Shown here: positions 32,804 to 42,650 of the stretch, in pieces
Layout of the letters: the number at the start of each line of letters is the position of its first letter
Position numbering within the stretch: position 1 is the first letter of the stretch
Assembly: GCA_016278515.1 (NCBI GenBank)
Contig: JADQBR010000096.1
Coordinates: 1 to 43,924, forward strand
Source of the DNA: Bacillota bacterium
GTDB lineage: Bacteria; Bacillota; JADQBR01
Length of the DNA stretch: 43,924 nt
Direction of reading: 5' to 3'
Program-made: the position numbers and the translations under genes
Notes under the pieces: model-generated
What the model saw: only the letters and a program-made list of their open reading frames with translations
Databases searched by the model: none
Told to the model about the DNA's origin: nothing

Positions 32804-34483
32804 ATTAATTCCTTAGTAGTTGCCTTGTTGGCTTATGTAGGTTTTATTATTGCTTATCGTTTATATGGTACTTTTCTGAGTGAGCGCATTTTTAAACTTG
32901 ACCCCAATTATAAAACTCCTGCCCACGAATTTCAAGACGGCATGGACTTTGTTCCTACTAAGAAAGAAGTTCTTTTTGGACATCATTTTACCTCCATTGC
33001 TGGGGCAGCACCGATAGTTGGGCCAGCCATTGCAGTAATTTGGGGTTGGGTTCCAGCATTGTTATGGGTCGTATTCGGGTCGATTTTTATGGGCGCGGTA
33101 CATGACTTCGGTTCCTTGGTATTATCTGCACGCCATCAGGGCCGTTCAGTTAGCGACATTACCGGCGATTTAATCGGAACCAGAGCCAGAACCCTATTTC
33201 TTCTATTAACTATGTTCGCGCTCTTAATAGTTATCGCGGTATTCGGTCTGGTTATTGCAATACTGTTTACGACGTACCCGCAAAGCGTTTTGCCTATCTG
33301 GATTGAAATTCCTATTGCCATCGCTATAGGCCATTACATTTATAAAAAGTCCGGAAACCCTACCATAGCAGGTTTGGTGGCAATCGTATTGATGTACGTT
33401 TTTGTTGTCATTGGTGTATATTTTCCTATCGAAATCCCAGCATTTATTGGTGGTAACATTATATATACCTGGGTAGTTATTTTGCTTGTCTATGCTTATA
33501 TTGCATCTGTTTTGCCCGTTTGGGTACTACTGCAGCCTCGGGACTATATTAACTCTCACCAACTTTTCGTTGGCTTAGGGCTGATGCTTTTAGGATTGGT
33601 AGTGACTCATCCGCCTATTGTTGCTCCAGCAGTAAACATGAGTTTAGCGGATGCTCCTGAGTTTATGCCGTTCTTATTTATTACTATTGCCTGTGGTGCT
33701 CTGTCTGGTTTCCATAGTATGGCTGCTTCCGGGACAACGGTGAAGCAATTGGATAAGGAAACTGATGCCAAAGCTATCGGTTTCGGTGCCATGTTAATGG
33801 AGGGTGCCTTGGCGGTTATGGCCATCTTGGCCGCCACTGCAGGATTTAAATCGCTTGGTGCATGGAATGCGCATTATGGAAGCTGGGCAGCAGCATCGGG
33901 ATTAGGCGCAAAGGTCGCTGCGTTTGTAGACGGCGGTGCCAGTTTTGTATCAGGCTTAGGGATACCCATTGAGATTGCTACGGGGATTCTGGCAGTATTA
34001 GTGGTCAGTTTTGCTGCTACCACCTTGGATTCAGCAACCAGGATTCAGCGTTACATCATTGCAGAACTAGCCAAAGATTTGAATATTAAGGTGCTTACTA
34101 AGAGGCATCCCGCTACCCTTGTTGCGGTTATTAGTGCTTTTATACTGGCATCTATAAATGGAGGCAAAGGCGGGTTGATCTTATGGCCGCTATTCGGGGC
34201 AACTAATCAGTTAATGGCAGGATTAGCTCTATTGGTTGTAACTGTTTGGTTAGTTAAACTTAAAAAACCATCATATTTTACTTCTATACCAATGATCTTT
34301 ATCTTATTTATGACATCCTGGGCGATGCTTATTAACCTGAAAAACTTCTATGCCAGTGCAAGTTGGCTGCTCTTTACCCTCAGTCTTCTGATGGTACTGC
34401 TGGAAATTTGGGTAATCCTTGAGGCCATAGGTGCCTTCAATAAAGCAAAAGCAATGCCTGAAACAGAAGATATTGGCTCTTAG
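32804..34483 (+). CDS. cstA: carbon starvation protein CstA, peptide/pyruvate transporter family
   Basis: A protein of about 559 residues of the CstA family with some 16 hydrophobic helices. Signatures are YRLYGTFLSERIFKLDPN, TPAHEFQDGMDFVPT, FGHHFTSIAGAAPIVGPAIA, GSIFMGAVHDFGSLVLSARH and SFAATTLDSATRIQRYI. Members import peptides or pyruvate. The natural N terminus appears to be NSLVVALLAYVGFIIAYRLYG, whose only suitable start is ATT at 32804, 8 nt after GGGGGG; the first standard start, TTG 32825, has no ribosome binding site and trims the first helix. An AUU start is thus likely. It is convergent with the 2-oxoacid oxidoreductase operon. Confidence 0.9.
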   Translation: MNSLVVALLAYVGFIIAYRLYGTFLSERIFKLDPNYKTPAHEFQDGMDFVPTKKEVLFGHHFTSIAGAAPIVGPAIAVIWGWVPALLWVVFGSIFMGAVHDFGSLVLSARHQGRSVSDITGDLIGTRARTLFLLLTMFALLIVIAVFGLVIAILFTTYPQSVLPIWIEIPIAIAIGHYIYKKSGNPTIAGLVAIVLMYVFVVIGVYFPIEIPAFIGGNIIYTWVVILLVYAYIASVLPVWVLLQPRDYINSHQLFVGLGLMLLGLVVTHPPIVAPAVNMSLADAPEFMPFLFITIACGALSGFHSMAASGTTVKQLDKETDAKAIGFGAMLMEGALAVMAILAATAGFKSLGAWNAHYGSWAAASGLGAKVAAFVDGGASFVSGLGIPIEIATGILAVLVVSFAATTLDSATRIQRYIIAELAKDLNIKVLTKRHPATLVAVISAFILASINGGKGGLILWPLFGATNQLMAGLALLVVTVWLVKLKKPSYFTSIPMIFILFMTSWAMLINLKNFYASASWLLFTLSLLMVLLEIWVILEAIGAFNKAKAMPETEDIGS

Positions 34484-34489
34484 ATGAAT

Positions 34490-34521
34490 TTAGCGAGCGG
34501 ATTTTAAAAACCGCTCGCTAA
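34490..34521. terminator. bidirectional stem-loop between convergent genes
   Basis: An 11-bp perfect inverted repeat, TTAGCGAGCGG (34490-34500) and CCGCTCGCTAA (34511-34521), separates cstA and the minus-strand operon. T tracts lie on the wrong side for classic termination, so its efficiency is uncertain. Confidence 0.6.
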
Positions 34522-34588
34522 AAAATTATCATATAAAGTATCACTCTATTTCATAAAAGGCTTCATCTTCGCCAGGGCTATTTCTATT

Positions 34589-35131
34589 TTACGAAACTTG
34601 AACGATTTTTTCCTTTCCCATTTTTAAGGCTGTTAGGTTTAGATCCTTAAGATGGTTTTTGCGTTCAAATCGTTGATGTATGAGCATCTTAATGGTGTTT
34701 GAAGATATAGAGTTATCTAGATTTAAAAAGGCTCCTAACATTATCATATTTACTGCTTTTATAGTTCCAAGCTGTTCGGCCACTGCGTTAGCCGCTAACC
34801 GATATTGGTGGACATCAGTTCGCTGTAAAGTGTTTGGAATCAATGAAGAATTGGCGATTACAAGGCCTCCGGGTACTATCAATGGACCAAACTTCTCCTG
34901 GGAGGGCTGGTTAAACGCTATTAATATTTCTGGTTGATCTACGATAGGGGAAGAAATTTCTTTATCGGAAATGATAATGGAACAGTAAGCAGTGCCACCT
35001 CGCATTTCCGGTCCATAAGAAGGCACCCAGGACACATGTTTATTTTCAATCATCGCTGCTTCGGCAAGAAGGTGCCCGGCAAATAGTATGCCCTGACCGC
35101 CGAAACCGGAGATTAATATTTTTGTTTTCAC
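34589..35131 (-). CDS. 2-oxoacid:ferredoxin oxidoreductase gamma subunit
   Basis: A 180-residue gamma subunit (KorC/VorC-like domain): KILISGFGGQGILFAGHLLA, then WVPSYGPEMRGGTAYCSIIIS and VIANSSLIP. It forms the CoA-binding part of the complex. The gene is last in the operon, 3 bp after the beta subunit gene. The complex oxidises a 2-oxoacid to acyl-CoA with ferredoxin as acceptor; see the alpha subunit for substrate reasoning. Confidence 0.93.
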   Translation of the reverse strand: MKTKILISGFGGQGILFAGHLLAEAAMIENKHVSWVPSYGPEMRGGTAYCSIIISDKEISSPIVDQPEILIAFNQPSQEKFGPLIVPGGLVIANSSLIPNTLQRTDVHQYRLAANAVAEQLGTIKAVNMIMLGAFLNLDNSISSNTIKMLIHQRFERKNHLKDLNLTALKMGKEKIVQVS

Positions 35132-35134
35132 TTT

Positions 35135-35875
35135 TCACACCCCCACATCTTTAAATTCACCTAATGGATATTTGGGAATCATATTATTTTCTAACCATTT
35201 AACTGCTTCTAACGGTGTTAACTTCCAATTTGTAGGGCAGGTGGCCAGGATCTCCACTAAGGAAAACCCCTTGTTTTCTATTTGGTAGCGAAAAGCTTTT
35301 TGGATGCTTCTAGCTGCTTTTCTTATCTGGGCAGGCTTATGCACAGAGACTCTGCTTAGGTACACTGGCCCATCCAATGTGCTTAACATTTCTGTGACTT
35401 TAATAGGGTAGCCTGCTTCTGGCTGGGTACGCCCTTTAGGGGTTGTTGACGTAACCTGGCCGATTAATGAAGTGGGAGCCATTTGACCACCAGTCATGCC
35501 GTAGCAGGCGTTGTTGACAAATATAACAGTAATGTTTTCTCCTCTAGCTGCTGCATGAACTATTTCTGCTGTACCAATTGAGGCTAGGTCACCATCTCCT
35601 TGGTAGCTAAACACTATACTGCCGGGGAGTACTCTTTTTATGCCTGTAGCTACGGCCGGTGCCCTGCCGTGGGCAGCTTGCTGCATATCTATGTTGAAAT
35701 AGTTATAGGCTAGAACTGAACAACCCACGGAGGCAACACCAACTGTATTCTCGCGTACATTATGGAAGTCTAAGGCTTCTGCAACCAGACGGTGAATAAT
35801 ACCATGGCTGCAGCCGGGGCAATAATGAAACTGTTTATCTGTTAGCGAACTTGGTATTTTAGGAACAGCATTCAT
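35135..35875 (-). CDS. 2-oxoacid:ferredoxin oxidoreductase beta subunit (TPP-binding)
   Basis: A 246-residue beta subunit that binds thiamine diphosphate and an iron-sulfur cluster. It has [17 protein letters not shown] near the start with the cluster cysteines C19 and C22, [15 protein letters not shown], the TPP motif [12 protein letters not shown] and [17 protein letters not shown]. Its ATG lies 17 nt inside the end of the alpha gene, so translation is tightly coupled. Confidence 0.95.
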   Translation of the reverse strand: MNAVPKIPSSLTDKQFHYCPGCSHGIIHRLVAEALDFHNVRENTVGVASVGCSVLAYNYFNIDMQQAAHGRAPAVATGIKRVLPGSIVFSYQGDGDLASIGTAEIVHAAARGENITVIFVNNACYGMTGGQMAPTSLIGQVTSTTPKGRTQPEAGYPIKVTEMLSTLDGPVYLSRVSVHKPAQIRKAARSIQKAFRYQIENKGFSLVEILATCPTNWKLTPLEAVKWLENNMIPKYPLGEFKDVGV

Positions 35876-36929
35876 AGCTTCGATCCCTCATTTCTATTAT
35901 TTTGTCTAAGATTTCTTTTGACGAGGGAACCATTCCGCCGCTTCTGCCATAGAAGTAGACATCCGTTTTGCCGTTAACGGCTAACTTCACATCTTCGAGC
36001 ATCTGGCCGCAATTCATTTCTACGGTAAGAACCGCTCGTGATTTGTTTATAAGGGGAGCGATATGGCTGACTGGAAAAGGCCATAAACTAATAGGGCGGA
36101 AGAGCCCCGCTTTAATGCCTTTGCGTCTTGCAGCTTCTACAGCTTCTTTAGCAATGCGAGCTGTGGTGCCAAATGCTACTAAAAGATACTCAGCGTCTGT
36201 TGTTAGGTAACTTTCTGCCATCTGTTCTTGACTGACAATCAAAGAGTATTTTTGCTGTAGTTTCTGGTTTAGTTCTTCCAAGGTTTCAGGGTCCAGATAA
36301 AGAGTATTTATTATCCGACGCTGGCCGTTTTGACAACCCGTGGTAGCCCAGGGTTTATCCACCTGGGCCGGAGTTAGAAAGCTGTCGTTTATTTCAACCG
36401 GCTCCATCATTTGGCCTAATAAACCATCACCAATTATCATAACGGGATTGCGATAGGTCTCAGCTAGTTGGAAGGCTTTAGTGGTTAAGGAATACATTTC
36501 TTGGACACTACTAGGTGCTAAAACTATCAGGCGGTAGTCACCGTGTCCTCCTCCCTTAGTGGCTTGAAAGTAATCCGATTGAGACGGTTGAATACCACCT
36601 AGTCCGGGGCCTCCACGCATGATATTAACAATGACGCATGGTAATTCTGCTGTGGCAATGTATGAAATTGTTTCTGTTTTCAAACTAATTCCGGGACTTG
36701 AGGATGAAGTCATCACTGTGCCTCCGGCACCGGCAGCGCCATAAACCATGTTAATGGCTGCAATTTCGCTCTCTGCCTGCAGAAATACTCCACCTATTTC
36801 CGGGAGTCGAGTTGCTAAATGCTCTGATAACTCAGTTTGCGGAGTAATAGGGTAGCCGAAAAAATATCTGCACCCTGCTGCTATGGCTGCCTCTCCAATA
36901 GCAACATTTCCCTTTAAGAGCTTTTTCAT
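35859..36929 (-). CDS. vorB: 2-oxoacid:ferredoxin oxidoreductase alpha subunit, VorB-like
   Basis: A 356-residue alpha subunit. Residues 1-175 are the pyrimidine-binding domain ([54 protein letters not shown] and [15 protein letters not shown]); the remainder is the transketolase-C-like domain with [12 protein letters not shown]. The arrangement with a separate ferredoxin subunit, beta and gamma is that of 2-oxoisovalerate or 2-oxoglutarate:ferredoxin oxidoreductases. The leucine/valine dehydrogenase gene at the head of the same operon makes branched-chain 2-oxoacids the likely substrates (3-methyl-2-oxobutanoate dehydrogenase, EC 1.2.7.7). The stop and start with the ferredoxin gene share one base. 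Confidence 0.9.
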   Translation of the reverse strand: MKKLLKGNVAIGEAAIAAGCRYFFGYPITPQTELSEHLATRLPEIGGVFLQAESEIAAINMVYGAAGAGGTVMTSSSSPGISLKTETISYIATAELPCVIVNIMRGGPGLGGIQPSQSDYFQATKGGGHGDYRLIVLAPSSVQEMYSLTTKAFQLAETYRNPVMIIGDGLLGQMMEPVEINDSFLTPAQVDKPWATTGCQNGQRRIINTLYLDPETLEELNQKLQQKYSLIVSQEQMAESYLTTDAEYLLVAFGTTARIAKEAVEAARRKGIKAGLFRPISLWPFPVSHIAPLINKSRAVLTVEMNCGQMLEDVKLAVNGKTDVYFYGRSGGMVPSSKEILDKIIEMRDRSYECCS

Positions 36930-37144
36930 TAGGATACCTCCTCGTAAATAATGGCTAGATCAGGACATACTAGAATGCAGTTTCCGCAAAGGCTGCATTT
37001 TTCTGCGTTGGGAAGTGAAACGGGATGATAACCAGACGAGTTTATATTATCCTCTGTTATAAGAAGCTGTTTTGGGCAGGCATCACGACATAACCCACAT
37101 TCCTTGCATCGTTCGGGGATAATTAATAGTTGAAGGTTTTTCAT
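36929..37144 (-). CDS. two-cluster 4Fe-4S ferredoxin subunit (delta)
   Basis: A 71-residue ferredoxin with two complete CxxCxxCxxxC motifs: [14 protein letters not shown] and [14 protein letters not shown]. It likely carries electrons from the oxidoreductase core as the delta subunit. Its ATG overlaps the dehydrogenase stop (ATGA), and its own stop overlaps the alpha start (TAATG), making the three genes tightly coupled. Confidence 0.95.
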   Translation of the reverse strand: MKNLQLLIIPERCKECGLCRDACPKQLLITEDNINSSGYHPVSLPNAEKCSLCGNCILVCPDLAIIYEEVS

Positions 37145-38193
37145 AGGGCCTCGCCTCCCTTGACGCTTTTTGATGATAGTCTATCCTGCACAAATTGGTC
37201 TGCGGCCGCATTGGTTGAAATATGCTGTGCCTTTGCTAGTGCCAAGATTTTTTTAATGGTTAAAGGTATATTTCTTATTCGCTGCATCACAGAGAATTCA
37301 TTATAGCCGGTTAATTCATCAGCAACATTTATCAGGCCGCCAGCATTAATAACATAGTCCGGGATATATAGAATGCCTAATTCGTTTAGAATTGTACCGT
37401 GTTTATCTTCTGCAAGGACGTTGTTTGCTGAGCCTGCGACGATCTTACAGTGCAGTTGGTTGATAGTAATGTCATTAATGACGGCACCCAAAGCACAGGG
37501 CGCAAAGACATCGCATTCTACCTCAAGGATTTCTTTAGTTGTTACTACCTGAGCTTCAAATTCGCTCTTTACTTTGCTGATTTTAGTATTATCTAAATCA
37601 GATACCACTAGCTGTGCACCTTCCTGATAAAGAAGTTTACACAATTGATAACCGACACTTCCGACGCCTTGGACTGCAATTGTTTTTCCCGATAATTCAT
37701 CTGTCCCGTATACTTCTTTCACTGCTGTTTTAATTCCCAAATAAGTTCCGTATGCGGTGAAAGGTGACGGGTCTCCACTCCCGCCGCTAATACCTACCAC
37801 ATATTCAGTCGTTTTACGTATTACATCCATGTCATTCTGTGTAGTTCCCACATCTTCTGCGGTAATGTATTGACCTTCCAATGTGTCGATGAACTTCCCG
37901 TACATGCGTAACATCTGTTCGCTCTTATCCTTCTTTGTGTCCCCAATAATAACAGCCTTGCCTCCGCCAACGTTTAAACCTGCCGCTGCCGCCTTAAAAG
38001 TCATTCCTCTAGCCAATCTTAGTACGTCTTTGAGTGCGGCTTCTTTGTTGGGGTACTGCCACATTCTGGTACCCCCTAATGAGGGGCCTAAAGTAGTATC
38101 ATGTATCGCAATGATAGCTTCTAAGCCAGTCTCGGGATCCGAACACGAAAGCACATGCTCGAAGTCTTTGTGATCGAGAATTTTTATATTCAT
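37141..38193 (-). CDS. leucine/valine dehydrogenase (Glu/Leu/Phe/Val family)
   Basis: A 350-residue amino acid dehydrogenase. The N-terminal catalytic domain has LGPSLGGTRMWQY, LARGMTFKAAAAGLNVGGGK (the catalytic and substrate lysines lie in MTFK and GGGK), and YITAEDVGTT. The NAD domain has TIAVQGVGSVGYQLCK and later VINAGGLINVADEL. The length and segments match leucine dehydrogenase (EC 1.4.1.9). It deaminates leucine, valine or isoleucine to 2-oxoacids for the ferredoxin oxidoreductase that follows. A near-consensus sigma-54 promoter lies about 40 bp before the ATG. Confidence 0.94.
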   Translation of the reverse strand: MNIKILDHKDFEHVLSCSDPETGLEAIIAIHDTTLGPSLGGTRMWQYPNKEAALKDVLRLARGMTFKAAAAGLNVGGGKAVIIGDTKKDKSEQMLRMYGKFIDTLEGQYITAEDVGTTQNDMDVIRKTTEYVVGISGGSGDPSPFTAYGTYLGIKTAVKEVYGTDELSGKTIAVQGVGSVGYQLCKLLYQEGAQLVVSDLDNTKISKVKSEFEAQVVTTKEILEVECDVFAPCALGAVINDITINQLHCKIVAGSANNVLAEDKHGTILNELGILYIPDYVINAGGLINVADELTGYNEFSVMQRIRNIPLTIKKILALAKAQHISTNAAADQFVQDRLSSKSVKGGEAL

Positions 38194-38229
38194 TATTTTG
38201 CCTCCATTTCTAACTTTGTTTAATTAGAA

Positions 38230-38246
38230 TGCAAGCATCATGCCTA
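38230..38246 (-). promoter_or_regulatory. sigma-54 (-24/-12) promoter
   Basis: On the minus strand the sequence AGGCATGATGCTTGCA carries GG and GC exactly as spaced in the TGGCACG-N4-TTGC consensus, differing only at the leading T position and one inner base. The start would be near 38219, about 26 nt before the ATG at 38193. The nearby sigma-54 activator gene makes the call strong. Confidence 0.88.
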
Positions 38247-38281
38247 ATTCTAAAGAATTCTGAAATTATTTTTCGGCAGAT

Positions 38282-38311
38282 AAAAACCGGCTTATATCAA
38301 CAAAAAGCCGG
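38282..38311 (-). terminator. intrinsic terminator of the sigma-54 activator gene
   Basis: On the minus strand CCGGCTT (38311-38305) pairs with AAGCCGG (38293-38287) and is followed by T5 (38286-38282). It lies between the regulator gene and the sigma-54 promoter. Confidence 0.8.
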
Positions 38312-38357
38312 CTAAAAAAATGAAAAATAAGTATTATGGTAAATCCGAGGACAAGAA

Positions 38358-38383
38358 ATTAATTTCAGGGTTGAAATTAATTG
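38358..38383. promoter_or_regulatory. candidate upstream activating sequence for the sigma-54 regulator
   Basis: A perfect 11-bp inverted repeat AATTAATTTCA/TGAAATTAATT with a 4-base centre (GGGT), sitting about 112-153 bp upstream of the -24/-12 element, where enhancer sites for sigma-54 activators usually are. It lies just after the regulator stop codon. Binding by the neighbouring Fis-type activator is inferred. Confidence 0.6.
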
Positions 38384-38396
38384 CATGCATTTTTTT

Positions 38397-40124
38397 TCAA
38401 TATAGGCCAAGTTTCTCAAGTTTATTATAGAAGGTTCTTATTGAAATTTGGAGTTTTTGGGCAGCCGCTGTTTTGTTGCCTTTGGTCTCCGTCAATACAA
38501 CTTTAAAGAGCTCCCTTTCCCATTGCTCCCGTAGTTGTCTATAACTTAATGCATTACTTTCGAAATTTGATAGTGGCAGGGGGCTATTTCTTTCTGATGG
38601 GTTTTGTAAAACCTCCAGCGGAGGCAAATGTTGAGGGTGAATCTCCATATCGCTGTTCTTAAGGTTAATCATAGCCCTTCCTAAAATATTTTCAAGCTCT
38701 CTTACATTTCCAGGCCATTGATATTTTTCAAGTATCTTTAAACACGACTGTGAAATATTTGATACATTTCGCCCATACTCCTGATTGAATTTGCGGATGA
38801 TATGTTGAGCTAACAGAGGAATATCCTCTTTCCGTTCTCTTAAAGTGGGGATTACGATAGGAATCACATTAAGGCGGTAATACAGTTCTTGTCGTAGTAT
38901 TCCTTGTTTTACTAAGTATTCTAGGTTGGCATTTGTAGCTGTTAGGATACGTACGTCCACCGGTATTGGTTTAGTGGCTCCTATAGGGAGGACTTCTTTC
39001 TCTTGCAATATTCGCAATAGTTTCGCTTGTATATGAGTGCTTAATTCGGCAATCTCATCTAAAAATAAGGTGCCCCCATCGGCTTCTTGAAAATAGCCCT
39101 GCTTTCCGCCGCGACTAGCGCCGGTAAATGCTCCTTCTACATAACCAAATAATTCACTCTCTAGTAAAGATTCAGGGATGGCAGCGCAGTTAACACGTAC
39201 AAATTTACCCTTAGCCCGGTTGCTTTCGTGGTGAATAGCATGGGCAAAAAGTTCCTTTCCAGTGCCGCTTTCACCCCTTAAAAGAACCGTCGCTGGCGTG
39301 GAGGCAGCGCGTTTAGCCAAGTCTATTGCCTGACGCAATGCTAAACTATTACCAATAATGTCTTCAAAAGTATATTTGGCTTCTAAATAGCGTATCAATT
39401 GTTTGGCGCGTTCTAGTTCCTCGGACAGACGGTGTATTTCCGAAACATCATGAATGACGCCAACACTGCCCTTCAGTGTTTCGTTAACTATGATGGGCGC
39501 ACAACTGACCAACACCTCCTTTTTGCTAGGCCCAACCTTCATGGGTACTGATATAATCGGCTTTCGGGTTTGCAGCACCTTAATGTGAATGCTGTCACCT
39601 TCTGCAATATCAACCGTAGCAGGTTTCCCAAGGACATCCTTTTCTGTTAAGCCTGTAAGTCGAGTATATGCAGGGTTAATCATGATACCTGCGCCCTTTT
39701 CGTTAACGACAGTGATTGCATCATGGGTTGAATTAATAATAGCTTTAAGTAAAGCTTCAGTTTCGCGTAATTCAGTGATTTGTTCAGCCAAATTGACAAT
39801 GTCACTAATATTTCTAAATACAGCAACTGCGCCTATTATTTGGTTATGATTATTAAGAATTGGTACCCTGTTGGTTAAAATAGTGGTATTGCCTATTTGC
39901 TGCTGCTTGTCTAATTCCGGTATTCCATTTGCAAGAACTAAGTGAAGGCGGGTGTTAGGAATGACCTTTATGACTTGGTGGTTGAGCACCTCCGAAGAGG
40001 ACAACCCAATAATATTCTCTGCGGCTTTATTAAAGACAGTAACAATTTCTTGGTTGTTAATGACCATAATACCCTCGTAGGTGGAATCTAAGATGCTAGA
40101 CATTTCTTCACTACAAAAGGACAT
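38397..40124 (-). CDS. sigma-54-dependent transcriptional activator with two PAS domains
   Basis: A 575-residue enhancer-binding protein. Two PAS domains (about 8-110 and 125-230) are likely ligand sensors. The AAA+ domain has Walker A GESGTGKE (284-291), the sigma-54-contacting GAFTGA (331-336) and Walker B GGTLFLDE (350-357). A C-terminal Fis-type HTH (NKTAAAQKLQISIRTFYNKL) ends the protein. It resembles BkdR-type activators of branched-chain amino acid catabolism. It is transcribed in the same direction as its presumed target operon but separated by a terminator, the putative enhancer and a -24/-12 promoter. The inducer may be a 2-oxoacid or branched-chain amino acid; this is inference. 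Confidence 0.93.
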   Translation of the reverse strand: MSFCSEEMSSILDSTYEGIMVINNQEIVTVFNKAAENIIGLSSSEVLNHQVIKVIPNTRLHLVLANGIPELDKQQQIGNTTILTNRVPILNNHNQIIGAVAVFRNISDIVNLAEQITELRETEALLKAIINSTHDAITVVNEKGAGIMINPAYTRLTGLTEKDVLGKPATVDIAEGDSIHIKVLQTRKPIISVPMKVGPSKKEVLVSCAPIIVNETLKGSVGVIHDVSEIHRLSEELERAKQLIRYLEAKYTFEDIIGNSLALRQAIDLAKRAASTPATVLLRGESGTGKELFAHAIHHESNRAKGKFVRVNCAAIPESLLESELFGYVEGAFTGASRGGKQGYFQEADGGTLFLDEIAELSTHIQAKLLRILQEKEVLPIGATKPIPVDVRILTATNANLEYLVKQGILRQELYYRLNVIPIVIPTLRERKEDIPLLAQHIIRKFNQEYGRNVSNISQSCLKILEKYQWPGNVRELENILGRAMINLKNSDMEIHPQHLPPLEVLQNPSERNSPLPLSNFESNALSYRQLREQWERELFKVVLTETKGNKTAAAQKLQISIRTFYNKLEKLGLY

Positions 40125-40198
40125 CTTGTCACCTCGTTTTATTCTTTATTCTAAGATAACTATATAGGAAAAGAAAACCGGAGTAAACACCGGCACAA

Positions 40199-40220
40199 AT
40201 CTGTGACAAATATCACAGAT
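40199..40220. promoter_or_regulatory. CRP/FNR-family operator
   Basis: ATCTGTGA-N6-TCACAGAT is a perfect palindrome whose core TGTGA-N6-TCACA is the CRP consensus (FNR sites read TTGAT-N4-ATCAA). It lies in the divergent region between the sigma-54 regulator and the ferredoxin-like gene, centred about 65 bp before the predicted start of the latter, a usual activator position. The cognate regulator is not in the window. Confidence 0.72.
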
Positions 40221-40254
40221 ATAAATCTAGGGAGTCACGGTAAATCTATGGCAA

Positions 40255-40271
40255 ACTCATTTATAATGAGT
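40255..40271 (+). promoter_or_regulatory. palindrome overlapping a -10 element
   Basis: ACTCATT-TAT-AATGAGT is a 7-bp inverted repeat containing the -10 hexamer TATAAT (40262-40267) of the likely promoter for the ferredoxin-like gene. No good -35 is seen 17 bp upstream, which agrees with activator-dependent initiation; the palindrome may be a repressor operator. Confidence 0.5.
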
Positions 40272-40305
40272 TATGAAGTAAATAGTAAGTCAGGAGGGTC
40301 AGAAA

Positions 40306-41079
40306 ATGGCTAAACGTAAAATAATAAGAATTGACGAAGAAAGATGTAATGGCTGCGGTGAATGTATCCCTAATTGTGCCGAGGGTGCTATTGAAATTGT
40401 AGATGGCAAAGCAAAACTAATTGCTGACAAGTTCTGTGACGGTTTAGGTGCTTGTCTGGGACATTGCCCTGAGGATGCCTTGGAGGTTATTGAAAGGGAT
40501 GCAGATCAATTTGATGAGGAAGCTGTGGAAGAACTATTGGCTAAGCAAAAAGTCCAGGAAAACTTTACAAAAGTAGAAAATCGTCCCCAAGCAGCTCCAC
40601 CTATGCAAGGCTGCCCCGGCAGCAGACTGCGTACCTTAGAAAGCAATAAAGAGAATAAGTCTGCTGCAAATAAGGTGAAAACCGAGACCGGAGATGTGGA
40701 AATATCTATTAAGTCACAGCTAAGCCACTGGCCGGTGCAGCTGGCGCTGGTTCCGGTATCTGGTGATTTGTGGAACGATGCAGATATACTGATAAGTGCT
40801 TCTTGTGTTTCTGTGGCGTATCCAAACTATCATTTGGGACTGCTGAAGGATAAAAAGGTGGTAATAGGCTGTCCGAAACTTGATGATATCGGAGCATACG
40901 TAAGGAAGTTGACTGAAATATTCTCCATAAATAATATCAACTCGGTCACTGTTGCTTATATGGAAGTACCCTGTTGCGGTGGTCTCGTAAGAGCAGTAGA
41001 GCAGGCTGCGGCTCAGTCTGGTAAGGATATACCTATTAGCAAAACGCAAATTGGTATCAGAGGAGATGTGTTAAGCTAA
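40306..41079 (+). CDS. two-domain ferredoxin-like iron-sulfur protein
   Basis: A 257-residue protein. The first cluster motif is standard, CNGCGECIPNC (C14, C17, C20, C24); the second, FCDGLGACLGHCPEDAL, has only three cysteines in cluster spacing (C44, C50, C54), so the second site is atypical. A linker with QGCPGSRL follows. The C-terminal domain (about 135-257) contains VPVSGDLWNDADILISASCV, VVIGCPKLDD and YMEVPCCGGLVRA, several cysteines that may bind another cofactor. Proteins of this layout occur widely in strict anaerobes and lack an assigned function. Regulation by a CRP/FNR-type factor is suggested by the upstream palindrome. AGGAGGGT precedes the ATG. Confidence 0.8.
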   Translation: MAKRKIIRIDEERCNGCGECIPNCAEGAIEIVDGKAKLIADKFCDGLGACLGHCPEDALEVIERDADQFDEEAVEELLAKQKVQENFTKVENRPQAAPPMQGCPGSRLRTLESNKENKSAANKVKTETGDVEISIKSQLSHWPVQLALVPVSGDLWNDADILISASCVSVAYPNYHLGLLKDKKVVIGCPKLDDIGAYVRKLTEIFSINNINSVTVAYMEVPCCGGLVRAVEQAAAQSGKDIPISKTQIGIRGDVLS

Positions 41080-41105
41080 GGTCTACACTAAGTAGACCTT
41101 TTTTC
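41078..41105 (+). terminator. intrinsic terminator of the ferredoxin-like gene
   Basis: AAGGTCTAC (41078-41086) and GTAGACCTT (41092-41100) form a 9-bp stem with a five-base loop followed by T5; it overlaps the stop codon. Confidence 0.92.
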
Positions 41106-41213
41106 ACGCTCCTTTTCAACATCACGTTAATGTGTTAATATAATAAAGCAAGAAAAAGTTTAAAATACCTTTCATTATAGCACAAGGCATGGTATTATAT
41201 TAGTGGTTTTATT

Positions 41214-41245
41214 GAACATTAACTGAAATAATTAATTTAATGTTC
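41214..41245 (+). promoter_or_regulatory. paired PurBox-like sites upstream of purA
   Basis: GAACATTAA (41214-41222) and TTAATGTTC (41237-41245) are perfect inverted copies. Read on the minus strand the second gives AAACCGAACATTA, one base from the Firmicutes PurR box AWWWCCGAACWWT. Two convergent GAAC cores at this spacing are how PurR sites are arranged in Bacillus. It lies about 70-100 bp before the purA start. Confidence 0.65.
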
Positions 41246-41290
41246 GGTTTAAATTTTGATTAATAAGGGCAAGAAATTAGTAAAGACTAA

Positions 41291-42601
<1,311 letters not shown>

Positions 42602-42613
42602 GATAGGTTAATC

Positions 42614-42650
42614 AACAGCAGTAACTCAGGTTACTGCTGTTATCTTTTTT
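42614..42650 (+). terminator. intrinsic terminator of purA
   Basis: A perfect 12-bp stem, AACAGCAGTAAC (42614-42625) and GTTACTGCTGTT (42630-42641), followed by ATCTTTTTT. Confidence 0.95.
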
